Positions 24,446 to 32,394 of a stretch of DNA of 32,890 nt are shown piece by piece. A model generated the notes under the pieces. It saw only the letters and a list, made by a program, of their open reading frames with translations. It ran no database searches and was not told the origin of the DNA. The translations under genes were made by a program, and so were the position numbers. Each line of letters begins with the position of its first letter. Positions within the stretch are counted from its first letter, which is position 1. The DNA is from JAEUPI01 sp035764445 (lineage in GTDB: Bacteria; Pseudomonadota; Gammaproteobacteria; Burkholderiales; Burkholderiaceae_C), in contig DASTZF010000128.1 of assembly GCA_035764445.1 (NCBI GenBank), positions 1 through 32,890 of the forward strand, read 5' to 3'.

Positions 24446-24580
24446 TCAGGTGTTGTCACGCATCCATTGCTCGGCCCACTTGTCCGAGCGGATCTGTTCG
24501 CGCGCGCCGGTGGCCATGGTCCAGACGAGAGCGCCGGTGGCAAAGCCGAGCGGCACGATGGCGAGGAAGACGTTGATCAT
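24446..24580 (-). CDS. 44-residue single-pass membrane microprotein, unknown function
   Basis: An ATG-to-TGA frame of 44 codons: 'MINVFLAIVPLGFATGALVW', then 'TMATGAREQIRSDKWAEQWM' and RDNT. One hydrophobic helix (about 2-22) is followed by a charged amphipathic tail, a coherent small membrane protein rather than the Arg/Ala-rich composition of chance frames here. It is bounded by its own T-tailed terminator downstream and by the terminator of the secreted-protein gene upstream, so it looks like an independent short transcription unit. No strong ribosome site is visible (CCTCTCAACCCCTCGCTCTCAC precedes the ATG in two halves around CCC). I do not recognise a family. Confidence 0.6.
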   Translation of the reverse strand: MINVFLAIVPLGFATGALVWTMATGAREQIRSDKWAEQWMRDNT

Positions 24581-24725
24581 GTGAGAGCGAGGGGTTGAGA
24601 GGGTGGAAAAGAGGGCGCACCTTGGATGATGCTGCGGCGCAGCATACCAGAAGAAGAAGGTCCGTTCGATGAAGACCCCACCCGAGTGCGGCCTCTAATG
24701 TTTTGCGGTCGGCGCTGGGGTAGAC

Positions 24726-24756
24726 AACGAAAGAGCCCCGCTCGCGCGGGGCTCTT
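24726..24756 (-). terminator. Rho-independent terminator after secreted paralogue 1
   Basis: An 11-bp stem AAGAGCCCCGC / GCGGGGCTCTT with a 4-base loop at 24731-24756, followed on the minus strand by TCGTTG. It sits 17 bases after the stop of the upstream gene. Confidence 0.8.
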
Positions 24757-24773
24757 CGCCGTCGCTCGGGCCG

Positions 24774-25196
24774 TCAGGTCTTCTGGCTCGGATGCACGCA
24801 GTTGTCGACCATGCGCTGGCCGATCTTGCTGTTCATCAGCATCGACTTGTTGGCGATCTGCAGCCACATCATGCCGTTCTTCTTGTCTTCGAGTCGAACG
24901 GCGCCGGTGGTCGTGTGCTCGGGCGCCATCAGGTACGACTTGCCCTTGTATTCGACGTTGAACCAGCCCTTTTGGCCGGGCACTGCGGCGACGTTGACCG
25001 ACTGGTCGAACTCGCAGCGCGATTGACCGACCAGCACACGGTCGGCGGTGCTCAGTTGGTCGGCCGACAGCGTAGCGACTTGTTGTTGCGCGGGCTTGGC
25101 GGCCGGCTTGGCCGCCTTGTCGTTGGCCGACACGCTCAGGGGCGCCGCGATCGACACACCCACCGCTGCGGCGATGGCAATTGACAGGCGTTTCAT
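24774..25196 (-). CDS. Secreted protein of unknown function, MliC-like layout (paralogue 1)
   Basis: 140 residues with a clear signal peptide (about 1-24, cleavage after SVSA), a short Ala/Lys/Pro/Gln linker, then a compact domain: 'DRVLVGQSRCEFDQSVNVAA', 'YKGKSYLMAPEHTTTGAVRL', 'EDKKNGMMWLQIANKSMLMN', 'SKIGQRMVDNCVHPSQKT'. Two cysteines (C61, C133) could form a disulfide. The strand-rich layout ending near the second Cys recalls MliC, the inhibitor of C-type lysozyme, but key MliC residues are not evident, so this is only a resemblance. Strong ribosome site AAGGAG 7 bases before the ATG. It has a close relative 255 bases upstream on the same strand. Expected in the periplasm. Confidence 0.75.
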   Translation of the reverse strand: MKRLSIAIAAAVGVSIAAPLSVSANDKAAKPAAKPAQQQVATLSADQLSTADRVLVGQSRCEFDQSVNVAAVPGQKGWFNVEYKGKSYLMAPEHTTTGAVRLEDKKNGMMWLQIANKSMLMNSKIGQRMVDNCVHPSQKT

Positions 25197-25451
25197 TGGA
25201 TCTCTCCTTGAGTGGGAAGCACAAGCGAGATCCATTCTTTCGGGGACACCTCGCGTTTTGCGTTGCAAGTTGATTCGGCGCGCAAATAGGCCCGTGTCAC
25301 TTTCCACGAAAGCGACCCATGAAACGACGAGTGGGCATTTGTGTCACGACCTGCGCAGCGAGCGCACGAGTCGAGTGCACGCCCCAGCCGATTCGTAACA
25401 GCCTCTCACCGCTGATCGCGTGCGCGCCGCGGCGCGCGAGTAGCGCGAACG

Positions 25452-26003
25452 CTAGGGTTTGCGCCCCGCGGTGCCGGCGCCTTCGGCCGCCGAGACCGCC
25501 GCGCGTTGCTCGGGGTGCATACAGCCATCGACCATGCGCTGACCGACGCGCGCGTTCATCAGCATCGACTTCGAGGGGATCTGCAGCCACACGATGCCGG
25601 CCTTTTTGTCCTCGAGGCGTATCGCGCCGCTGCTGGTTTCTTCCGGGATCACCGTGTAGGCGGTCTTCTTGTAGGTGAGCCGGAAGTAGCCCGGCTGACC
25701 GTTGATCGGCAGCACGCTGACCGTCTGATTGAATTCGCACGCCGCATCGCCGGTGAGCACGCGATCGGCGATGCGCAACTGCGCCTCGCTGACGCGCTGC
25801 GCAGTCTCCTGGCCCAATGCCAGCCCTTTGGCCCGGTCCTCGCGCTGCTGCTTGTTGGCAGCGGGACTCACTGGCTTGGTCTGCTGATCGGCAGCCCAGG
25901 CCGGCGGCACGGCGGCCAGCATGGCCGTGACCAAGGCACCTGCAGCGCGCATCGCGCGAGTGTTGTGCCGACCCGTCTTGTCCCACTGCATGGCGTTGCC
26001 CAT
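25452..26003 (-). CDS. Secreted protein of unknown function (paralogue 2)
   Basis: 183 residues from the ATG preceded by GGAG. A signal peptide ends at about 38 (LAAVPPAWA|ADQQ), followed by a charged linker and the same domain as its neighbour: 'DRVLTGDAACEFNQTVSVLP', 'YKKTAYTVIPEETSSGAIRL', 'EDKKAGIVWLQIPSKSMLMN', 'ARVGQRMVDGCMHPEQ'. Cysteines C89 and C161 match C61 and C133 of paralogue 1. More than half of the domain positions are identical by eye, so the pair arose by duplication. It begins 25 bases after the CitE-like gene and is probably in the mdh operon, whereas paralogue 1 has its own leader and terminator. An alternative ATG lies four codons downstream. Confidence 0.72.
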   Translation of the reverse strand: MGNAMQWDKTGRHNTRAMRAAGALVTAMLAAVPPAWAADQQTKPVSPAANKQQREDRAKGLALGQETAQRVSEAQLRIADRVLTGDAACEFNQTVSVLPINGQPGYFRLTYKKTAYTVIPEETSSGAIRLEDKKAGIVWLQIPSKSMLMNARVGQRMVDGCMHPEQRAAVSAAEGAGTAGRKP

Positions 26004-26028
26004 CGTCGTCTCCGTGTGAACAGCCGCT

Positions 26029-27030
26029 TCAGCGGGCGCCGAACCACGCCTGCTCGATCTCGGCCGGCAAAGGTTGTCGCGTACGGCGCGCGCGTTCAAT
26101 CACCTGCCAGTAATAACGGTAACTGGCGCGGTCGTGCAGTGTGTCGCGGTGGCGGATCGGCGCCCACTGCGCCGCCTCGGCCGCACCGACGATCTCGATC
26201 GCCTCGTCGAGTTCGGCCACCGTCGGTGCGAACACGTCGACGATCGGCTCGATCTGCGACGGGTGGATGCTCCACATGCGCGTGTAGCCGAATTCGTGCA
26301 TTGCGCGCGTGGCCGCCTCCTGAACCGCCTTGACGTGCTTGAATTCGGTGACCACGCTGTGCGACGGCACCTTCGCAGCGGCGTGGCAGGCGGCGGCAAT
26401 CTCCAGCTTCGCCCGCCGCACCAGCGGATGCTCGAACTGCCCTTGCGCGCTCATCGCGCTGACCGGAATCGCACCCTGGTGCGCCGACACGAAGTCCATC
26501 AGCCCGAACGACAGCGACTGCACGCGCGGCAGCGCGGCGATCGCGAACACGTCGCGCAGCGCGCCGTGCGTCTCGATCAGGAAGTGCAGCGCCGGCCGCA
26601 CTCGCACGCCGTGGCGCGTCGCTGCCGCGTCGATTGCCTTGATCGCCTGCTTGGCGTCGGCCAGGTCGCGCGGCTTGGGCACCATGACGTAGGGCAACCG
26701 CTCGCCGGCCTGCTTCATCAGCGTGTCGACGTCGTCGGCGAACGCGCGGTGGTCCGTCGGGTGCACCCGCACGCCGACGCGGTTGAAGTGGTTCTCGCTG
26801 GACATCAGCAAGTCCACCGCCATGCGCACGTGCTGAGCCTCGCGGCCGATCGGCGCGCCGTCTTCGCAGTCGAAGGTGACGTCGAACACCGGGCCCAGCT
26901 CGACCTGCAGCGCCAGGCTCTTGCGCATCCGCTCCTCGACGCCACAATAGTGGTCGCACACCGGAATCGCCGGCGCCAGGTCGCCGTCGGCGAACAAGAC
27001 GTCGCGGGGCGAGACGAACACGGAAGTCAC
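26029..27030 (-). CDS. CitE-like HpcH/HpaI-family CoA-ester lyase
   Basis: 333 residues. Motifs of the CitE / malyl-CoA lyase fold are visible: 'FDVTFDCEDGAP' (Mg2+-binding and acidic residues), 'NRVGVRVHP', 'LPYVMVPKPRDLADAKQAI', 'LHFLIETHGALRDVFAIAAL', 'LSFGLMDFVSAHQGAIPV' and 'RMWSIHPSQIEPI'. Members cleave malyl-, citramalyl- or 2-methylmalyl-CoA, or are the citrate lyase beta subunit. There is no citD, citF or citX nearby, so a stand-alone CoA-ester lyase is more likely than citrate lyase. It starts with GTG 13 bases after the mdh stop and lies in the same operon, linking it to malate and oxaloacetate metabolism. The true substrate is not determined by sequence. Confidence 0.85.
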   Translation of the reverse strand: MTSVFVSPRDVLFADGDLAPAIPVCDHYCGVEERMRKSLALQVELGPVFDVTFDCEDGAPIGREAQHVRMAVDLLMSSENHFNRVGVRVHPTDHRAFADDVDTLMKQAGERLPYVMVPKPRDLADAKQAIKAIDAAATRHGVRVRPALHFLIETHGALRDVFAIAALPRVQSLSFGLMDFVSAHQGAIPVSAMSAQGQFEHPLVRRAKLEIAAACHAAAKVPSHSVVTEFKHVKAVQEAATRAMHEFGYTRMWSIHPSQIEPIVDVFAPTVAELDEAIEIVGAAEAAQWAPIRHRDTLHDRASYRYYWQVIERARRTRQPLPAEIEQAWFGAR

Positions 27031-27043
27031 GGCGCGGCCCGCA

Positions 27044-28030
27044 TCACAGCAGGTTCTTGACGCCTTCCTGCTCTTCCTGCAGTTCCTTCAGCGTGAGGTT
27101 GATGCGCTCCTGGCTGAAGGCATCGATCGGCAATCCGGCAACGATGCTGTACTCACCGCCGGCACAGGTGACGGGGTAGCCGAACATCACGTCCTTCGGG
27201 ATGCCGTATTCGCCCTTGGAGGCCACGCCCATCGTGACCCACTTGCCGCTGGTGCCGAGCGCCCAGTCGCGCATGTGATCGATCGCCGCGTTGGCCGCCG
27301 ACGCTGCCGACGACAGTCCGCGCGCCTCGATGATCGCCGCACCGCGCTTGCCGACCGTGGGCAGGAAGGTGTCCTTGTTCCATGCCTGATCGTTGATCAT
27401 GTCCTTGACCGATTGGCCGTCGATGGTCGCGAAGCGGTAGTCTGCATACATGGTCGGTGAGTGGTTGCCCCACACGCACAGCTTCTCGATCGTCGACACC
27501 GGCTTGCCGGTCTTGGCGGCGATCTGCGATGCGGCGCGGTTGTGGTCCAGGCGCAGCATCGCGGTGAAGTTCTTGGCCGGCAGGTCGGGCGCGGACTTCA
27601 TCGCGATGTAGGCGTTGGTGTTGGCCGGGTTGCCGACCACCAGTACGCGCACGTTGCGACTGGCTGCATTGTTGAGCGCCTTGCCCTGCGCGGTGAAGAT
27701 CTGCGCGTTGGCCGCCAGTAAGTCCTTGCGCTCCATGCCGGGGCCGCGCGGGCGCGCACCCACCAGCAGCGCGTAGTCGGTGTCCTTGAACGCGGCGGTG
27801 GGGTCGCTGAACGCCTGCATGCCTGCCAGCAGCGGGAAGGCGCAGTCCTCGAGCTCCATCATCACGCCCTTGAGTCCCTTTTGCGCCTTCTCGTCCGGAA
27901 TCTCCAGCAGTTGCAGGACGACGGGTTGATCCTTGCCCAGCATCTCGCCAGCGGCGATCCGAAACAGCAGGGCATAACCGATCTGACCGGCGGCGCCGGT
28001 GACGGCCACGCGGACGGGCTTCTTGCTCAT
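27044..28030 (-). CDS. mdh: Malate dehydrogenase (NAD-dependent)
   Basis: 328 residues, the length of the cytosolic-type bacterial Mdh of Betaproteobacteria. It oxidises malate to oxaloacetate. Visible are the NAD-binding 'VAVTGAAGQIGYALLFRIA', the substrate-loop arginines in 'VGARPRGPGMERKDLLAAN', 'VVGNPANTNAYIAMKSAP', 'RLDHNRAASQIAAKTG' and the catalytic His in 'CVWGNHSPTMYAD'. The ATG at 28030 is supported by TGGAG 7 bases upstream; the open frame beyond it is a shadow. It heads a minus-strand operon with the CitE-like lyase and is divergent from gntR, with 107 bases between the two starts. Confidence 0.97.
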   Translation of the reverse strand: MSKKPVRVAVTGAAGQIGYALLFRIAAGEMLGKDQPVVLQLLEIPDEKAQKGLKGVMMELEDCAFPLLAGMQAFSDPTAAFKDTDYALLVGARPRGPGMERKDLLAANAQIFTAQGKALNNAASRNVRVLVVGNPANTNAYIAMKSAPDLPAKNFTAMLRLDHNRAASQIAAKTGKPVSTIEKLCVWGNHSPTMYADYRFATIDGQSVKDMINDQAWNKDTFLPTVGKRGAAIIEARGLSSAASAANAAIDHMRDWALGTSGKWVTMGVASKGEYGIPKDVMFGYPVTCAGGEYSIVAGLPIDAFSQERINLTLKELQEEQEGVKNLL

Positions 28031-28137
28031 GAACGGACTCCAGCGAAGATGAACGGCCTGACGCGGCGCTGCGGTTGCGACGCGTCGGAAGGAGAAGTGT
28101 AGGTCAGCGAGCGCGCGCCTGTGCTGCAATGGCGGCC

Positions 28138-28908
28138 ATGAGTCCGTTGCCCAAGCGCCAGCACAAGCCCGCGCGAGCACCCCGCGGCGGCGACGCTGAG
28201 TTCAGGCCGCTGTACCGCCAGATCAAGCTGCTGATCACGCAGGATATGCAGGCCGGCGTCTGGAAGCCCGGCGAGATGATTCCCAGCGAGTTCGAGCTGG
28301 CCGATCGCTTCGGCGTCAGCCAGGGCACGGTGCGCAAGGCGATCGACGACCTGGCGGCCGAGAACCTGCTGACGCGGCGTCAAGGCAAGGGCACCTTCGT
28401 CGCCACGCATGCGGAACAGACCACGCGCTACCGCTTTCTGCGTCTGGCCGCTGACGACGGCAGCGGCCGGGAGCTGCAGCGCCGTCTGCTGCATTGCCGA
28501 CGCATGCGCGCCAGCGCCGACGTCGCGCGATCGCTGGAGCTCAGGAGCGGCGATTCGGTGGTCTTCGTGCGGCGTCTGCTGCTGGCCGAGCGTCAGCCCG
28601 TCGTGCTCGACGACATCTGGCTGCCCGGCCGCCTGTTCAAGGACCTGACCGCCGAGCGGCTGGCGGCCTACAAAGGCCCGATGTACGCGCTGTTCGAGAC
28701 GGCATTCGGCGTGCAGATGATCCGCGCCGAGGAGAAGATTCGCGCTGTGTCTGCGGGCGCCGAAGCCGCTGCGCTGCTCGAGGTGGCTACCGGTTCTCCC
28801 CTGCTCAGCGTCGAGCGCCGCTCGATGACGTTCGGCGAGCGGCCGGTCGAGCTGCGGCGCGGCCTGTACCGCACCGACGCGCACCACTACCGCAACGAGC
28901 TGCAGTGA
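28138..28908 (+). CDS. GntR-family (HutC/UTRA) transcriptional regulator, divergent from mdh
   Basis: 256 residues from ATG 28138; an in-frame ATG nine bases earlier (28129) is equally possible as neither has a clear ribosome site. The N-terminal winged helix is 'PLYRQIKLLITQDMQAGVWK', 'PGEMIPSEFELADRFGVSQG', 'TVRKAIDDLAAENLLTRRQG'. A C-terminal UTRA ligand-binding domain follows ('GDSVVFVRRLLLAERQPVVL', 'RAEEKIRAVSAGAEAAALLE', 'SPLLSVERRSMTFGERPVEL'). UTRA regulators usually bind a small metabolite. Its place between mdh and sdhC is conserved in Burkholderiales and suggests control of the citric-acid-cycle genes, an inference. sdhC begins 92 bases downstream on the same strand. Confidence 0.9.
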   Translation: MSPLPKRQHKPARAPRGGDAEFRPLYRQIKLLITQDMQAGVWKPGEMIPSEFELADRFGVSQGTVRKAIDDLAAENLLTRRQGKGTFVATHAEQTTRYRFLRLAADDGSGRELQRRLLHCRRMRASADVARSLELRSGDSVVFVRRLLLAERQPVVLDDIWLPGRLFKDLTAERLAAYKGPMYALFETAFGVQMIRAEEKIRAVSAGAEAAALLEVATGSPLLSVERRSMTFGERPVELRRGLYRTDAHHYRNELQ

Positions 28909-28956
28909 CCGGCGCCCACCGCGGCGATGCCGCAAGCCGGCGGTCAGCTGGCGGGG

Positions 28957-28968
28957 TTGAAATAAAAT
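28957..28968 (+). promoter_or_regulatory. Candidate -10 region for sdhC
   Basis: TTGAAATAAAAT is an isolated A/T-rich patch 33-44 bases before the sdhC ATG. TAAAAT fits a -10 hexamer, but no good -35 lies 16-18 bases upstream, so an activator may be needed or the call may be wrong. Confidence 0.3.
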
Positions 28969-29000
28969 CATTCGGTTTCGGCAGCGAGGGCAGGCAATCC

Positions 29001-29432
29001 ATGGCAAACGAGCAGAAGAAGCGCCCGGTCTATCGCAACATTCACGTGTCGCAGATCGTCGCCTACCGCCTGCCGCCCGCGGGCATCGTATCGATCCTGC
29101 ACCGCGCGAGCGGCGCTCTGATGTTCGTGCTGCTGCCGCTGGTGGTGTGGCTGCTCGACGTCAGCCTGACCAGCGAGGTGTCGTACGAGCGTTTCAGCAG
29201 CGCCTTCATCGCCGGCATCGGCTTCGTGCCGGCGTTCCTGCTGAAGCTGGTGGTGCTGGCGCTGATCTGGGCGTACCTGCACCACCTGATCGCCGGCCTG
29301 CGTCACCTGTGGATGGACCTGAGCCACGCCGCCGTCGGCCTGCAGCAAGGCCACATCTCGGCGCTGGTCACGCTGGGCGTCAGCCTCGTGCTGACCGTCG
29401 TGCTTGGCGCCAAGCTGTTCGGGCTGTACTGA
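29001..29432 (+). CDS. sdhC: Succinate dehydrogenase cytochrome b556 subunit
   Basis: 143 residues with three membrane helices. It anchors complex II and, with SdhD, binds heme b and ubiquinone. Diagnostic motifs are 'RPVYRNIHVSQIVAYRLPPA', 'IVSILHRASGALMFVLLPLV' (the Ser/Arg quinone-site block S-x-x-HR-x-SG) and 'YLHHLIAGLRHLWMDLSHAA' holding the heme-ligand His. The ATG at 29001 is preceded by GAGGGCAGG. First gene of the sdhCDABE-gltA operon; sdhD follows after 10 bases. Confidence 0.96.
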   Translation: MANEQKKRPVYRNIHVSQIVAYRLPPAGIVSILHRASGALMFVLLPLVVWLLDVSLTSEVSYERFSSAFIAGIGFVPAFLLKLVVLALIWAYLHHLIAGLRHLWMDLSHAAVGLQQGHISALVTLGVSLVLTVVLGAKLFGLY

Positions 29433-29442
29433 GGCGGCCGGC

Positions 29443-29805
29443 ATGGACAGCAACTACGGTTCCAAGCGCCTGGTCGTCGGCGCGCACTATGGCCTGCGCG
29501 ACTGGCTGAGCCAGCGCGTCACCGCGCTGCTGATGGCGCTGTACACGCTGCTGCTGATCGTGCAGCTGCTGGTGGGCCCCAAGCTCGGCTACCTGCGCTG
29601 GTCGGCGATCTTCTCGCAGCAGTGGATGCGCTTTGCCACCTTCGTCGTCATCGTCGCGCTGGCGGTGCACGCGTGGGTCGGCATGCGCGACATCTGGATG
29701 GACTACATCAAGCCGGTGTGGTTGCGCCTGGCCTTGCACCTGGCCACGATCGTCTGGCTGCTCGGCTGCACCGGCTGGGCACTGCAGGTGCTGTGGAGAC
29801 TTTGA
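29443..29805 (+). CDS. sdhD: Succinate dehydrogenase hydrophobic membrane anchor subunit
   Basis: 120 residues, three membrane helices. 'KRLVVGAHYGLRDWLSQRVT' leads into helix 1. The motif 'VALAVHAWVGMRDIWMDYIK' carries the likely second heme ligand (His of HAW) and the Asp/Tyr of the quinone site, as in E. coli SdhD. It forms the membrane part of complex II with SdhC. It lies 10 bases after sdhC and 7 bases before sdhA, tight operon spacing. Confidence 0.95.
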   Translation: MDSNYGSKRLVVGAHYGLRDWLSQRVTALLMALYTLLLIVQLLVGPKLGYLRWSAIFSQQWMRFATFVVIVALAVHAWVGMRDIWMDYIKPVWLRLALHLATIVWLLGCTGWALQVLWRL

Positions 29806-29812
29806 GACGGGC

Positions 29813-31615
29813 ATGAACTCATCGATTGCTAGACGCAAATTCGACGTCGTCGTTATCGGCGCCGGCGGCTCCGGCATGCGCGCGTCGCTGCAGCTCGCGC
29901 GCGCGGGCTTGAACGTCGCGGTGCTGTCCAAGGTGTTCCCGACACGCTCGCACACGGTCGCCGCGCAGGGCGGCATCGGCGCCTCGCTCGGCAACATGAG
30001 CGAGGACAACTGGCACTACCACTTCTACGACACCGTCAAGGGCAGCGACTGGCTCGGCGACCAGGACGCGATCGAATTCATGTGCCGCGAGGCGCCGAGG
30101 GTCGTGTACGAGCTCGAGCACTTCGGCATGCCGTTCGACCGCAACGCCGACGGCACGATCTACCAGCGCCCGTTCGGTGGCCACACCGCCAACTATGGCG
30201 AGAAGCCGGTGCAGCGCGCCTGCGCAGCGGCCGACCGCACCGGCCACGCGATGCTGCACACGCTCTATCAGCAGAACGTCCAGTCGCGCACGCAGTTCTT
30301 CGTCGAATGGATGGCGCTGGACCTGGTGCGCGACGCCGACGGCGACGTGCTCGGCGTGGTCGCGCTCGAGATGGAGACCGGCGAGGTCAGCATCCTGCAG
30401 GCCAAGTGCACGCTGCTGGCCACCGGCGGCGCCGGGCGCATCTACGCGGCGTCGACCAACGCCTACATCAACACCGGCGACGGCCTCGGCATGGCCGCGC
30501 GCGCCGGGCTGCCGCTGGAGGACATGGAGTTCTGGCAGTTCCACCCCACGGGCGTGGCCGGTGCCGGCGTGCTGCTCACCGAGGGCTGCCGCGGCGAGGG
30601 CGCCATCCTGCGCAACATCGACGGCGAGCGCTTCATGGAGCGCTACGCGCCGACACTGAAAGACCTGGCGCCGCGCGACTTCGTCTCGCGCTGCATGGAC
30701 CAGGAGATCAAGGAAGGGCGCGGCTGCGGCCCCAACAAGGACTACATCCACCTCGACATGACGCACATCGGGGTGAAGGACATCCTGAAGCGGCTGCCGT
30801 CGGTGTACGAGATCGGCCACAACTTCGCCAACGTCGACATCACGAAGGAGCCGATCCCGGTGGTGCCGACGCTGCACTACCAGATGGGCGGCATCCCGAC
30901 CAACATCCACGGCCAGGTGGTGGCGCCGAAGAACGGCGACCCGAACACGGTGATTTCCGGCGTGTACGCGGTCGGCGAATGCTCCTGCGTCAGCGTGCAC
31001 GGTGCCAATCGCCTGGGTACGAACTCGCTGCTCGATCTGCTGGTGTTTGGACGCTCGGCGGGCGACCACATCGTCGAGCTGCTGGCCAAGGCGCCCAGGG
31101 CGCACAAGGAGCTGCCCGCCGATGCCGCCGACCAGCCGCTGTCGCGGCTGTCGCGGCTCGACGGCGCCGGCGACGGCGAGTACGCGCAGGACGTCGCCAA
31201 TGACATCCGCTCGACGATGCAACAGCATGCCGGTGTGTTCCGCACGCAGGCGCTGCTCGACGAAGGCGTGGCCAAGGTGGTCGAACTGCGGCGGCGCTCC
31301 GAGGCGATTGGCCTGAAGGACAAGTCGAAGGTGTTCAACACCGCGCGCGTCGAGGCGCTCGAGGTCGAGAACCTGATCGAGTGCGCGCAGGCCACGATTG
31401 CATCGGCCGCCGCGCGCAAGGAGTGCCGCGGCGCGCACACCGTCAAGGACTACGAGCGCGCGGCCGACGACCCCGACCACCCGCTGGGCCGCAACGACCG
31501 CGATTGGCTGACGCACACGCTGTGGTTCAGCAAGGGCAGCCGGCTCGACTACAAGCCGGTGCAGCTCAAGCCTTTGAGCGTGGGCTCGATCCCGCCCAAG
31601 GTGAGGACCTTCTGA
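29813..31615 (+). CDS. sdhA: Succinate dehydrogenase flavoprotein subunit
   Basis: 600 residues, slightly above E. coli SdhA (588). It oxidises succinate to fumarate on the cytoplasmic face of the inner membrane. N-terminal FAD motif 'FDVVVIGAGGSGMRASLQLA'; H47 in 'VFPTRSHTVAAQGGIGAS' is the covalent FAD attachment site; 'FHPTGVAGAGVLLTEGCRGE' holds substrate-binding His and catalytic-loop residues; 'LHYQMGGIPTNIHGQV' and 'GECSCVSVHGANRLGTNSLL' complete the active site. The C-terminal helical domain ends 'SVGSIPPKVRTF'. The ATG at 29813 is preferred; the longer frame upstream overlaps sdhD. Its TGA overlaps the sdhB ATG (TGATG). Confidence 0.98.
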   Translation: MNSSIARRKFDVVVIGAGGSGMRASLQLARAGLNVAVLSKVFPTRSHTVAAQGGIGASLGNMSEDNWHYHFYDTVKGSDWLGDQDAIEFMCREAPRVVYELEHFGMPFDRNADGTIYQRPFGGHTANYGEKPVQRACAAADRTGHAMLHTLYQQNVQSRTQFFVEWMALDLVRDADGDVLGVVALEMETGEVSILQAKCTLLATGGAGRIYAASTNAYINTGDGLGMAARAGLPLEDMEFWQFHPTGVAGAGVLLTEGCRGEGAILRNIDGERFMERYAPTLKDLAPRDFVSRCMDQEIKEGRGCGPNKDYIHLDMTHIGVKDILKRLPSVYEIGHNFANVDITKEPIPVVPTLHYQMGGIPTNIHGQVVAPKNGDPNTVISGVYAVGECSCVSVHGANRLGTNSLLDLLVFGRSAGDHIVELLAKAPRAHKELPADAADQPLSRLSRLDGAGDGEYAQDVANDIRSTMQQHAGVFRTQALLDEGVAKVVELRRRSEAIGLKDKSKVFNTARVEALEVENLIECAQATIASAAARKECRGAHTVKDYERAADDPDHPLGRNDRDWLTHTLWFSKGSRLDYKPVQLKPLSVGSIPPKVRTF

Positions 31616-32373
31616 TGAACGCCTCCGACAGCACCTACCTCAACTCGCGCTTCGAGCGCGTGGTCAACCTCAAGCAGCGGACGTTCCAGATCTACCGCTA
31701 CGACCCCGACCGCGACCAGCCGCCGCAGATGCAGACCCTGACGCTCGACCTCGATGGCTCCGAGCGAATGCTGCTCGACGCGCTGATCAAACTGAAGGCG
31801 ATCGACCCCACGCTGAGTTTCCGCCGCTCGTGTCGCGAAGGTGTCTGCGGATCCGACGCGATGAACATCAACGGCAAGAACGGCCTGGCGTGCCTGACCA
31901 ACCTGCGGCGGCTGAAGGACCCGATCGTGCTCAAGCCGCTGCCGGGGCTGCCGGTGGTGCGCGACCTGATCGTCGACATGACGCTGTTCTTCAAGCAGTA
32001 CCACTCGATCAAGCCGTACCTGATCAACGACGAGGTGCCGCCCGAGAAGGAGCGCCTGCAGAGCCCCGAACAGCGCGACGAGCTCAATGGCCTGTACGAG
32101 TGCATCCTGTGCGCCAGCTGCTCGACCAGCTGCCCGAGCTTCTGGTGGAACCCCGACAAGTTCGTCGGACCGGCCGGGCTGCTGCAGGCCTACCGCTTCA
32201 TCGCCGACAGCCGTGACCAGGCCACCGGCGAGCGGCTCGACAACCTCGAAGACCCGTACCGCCTGTTCCGCTGCCACAGCATCATGAACTGCGTCGACGT
32301 CTGCCCGAAGGGCCTGAACCCCACCGCGGCGATCGGCAAGATCAAGGAGCTGATGGTCCGGCGCGCGGTGTAG
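31615..32373 (+). CDS. sdhB: Succinate dehydrogenase iron-sulfur subunit
   Basis: 252 residues, about 14 longer than E. coli SdhB, mostly at the N terminus. It carries electrons from FAD to quinone. The [2Fe-2S] ligands are in 'SCREGVCGSDAMNINGKNGL' AC, where the third ligand position is Asp as in E. coli. The [4Fe-4S] and [3Fe-4S] ligands are in 'ECILCASCSTSCPSFWWNP' and 'CHSIMNCVDVCPKGLNP'. All cluster cysteines are present. The start overlaps the sdhA stop (TGATG), indicating coupled translation and matched subunit amounts. Confidence 0.98.
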   Translation: MNASDSTYLNSRFERVVNLKQRTFQIYRYDPDRDQPPQMQTLTLDLDGSERMLLDALIKLKAIDPTLSFRRSCREGVCGSDAMNINGKNGLACLTNLRRLKDPIVLKPLPGLPVVRDLIVDMTLFFKQYHSIKPYLINDEVPPEKERLQSPEQRDELNGLYECILCASCSTSCPSFWWNPDKFVGPAGLLQAYRFIADSRDQATGERLDNLEDPYRLFRCHSIMNCVDVCPKGLNPTAAIGKIKELMVRRAV

Positions 32374-32394
32374 CCGTTGGTCGCCGGTGACGCC

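Noticed and set aside
24629..24645. Hairpin ATGCTGC-GGC-GCAGCAT upstream of the 44-residue gene.
   Set aside because: A 7-bp stem without T-tract or clear promoter context; could be an operator but nothing supports it.
25422..25437. GCGCGCCGCGGCGCGC palindrome after the second secreted-protein gene.
   Set aside because: No T-tract follows on either strand and such GC palindromes are expected by chance here; not called a terminator.
28031..28137. Search for a copy of the acnB palindrome between mdh and gntR (and before sdhC).
   Set aside because: No TCTTAT/ATAAGA inverted repeat is present in either leader, so GntR control of acnB through a shared site is not supported by the window.
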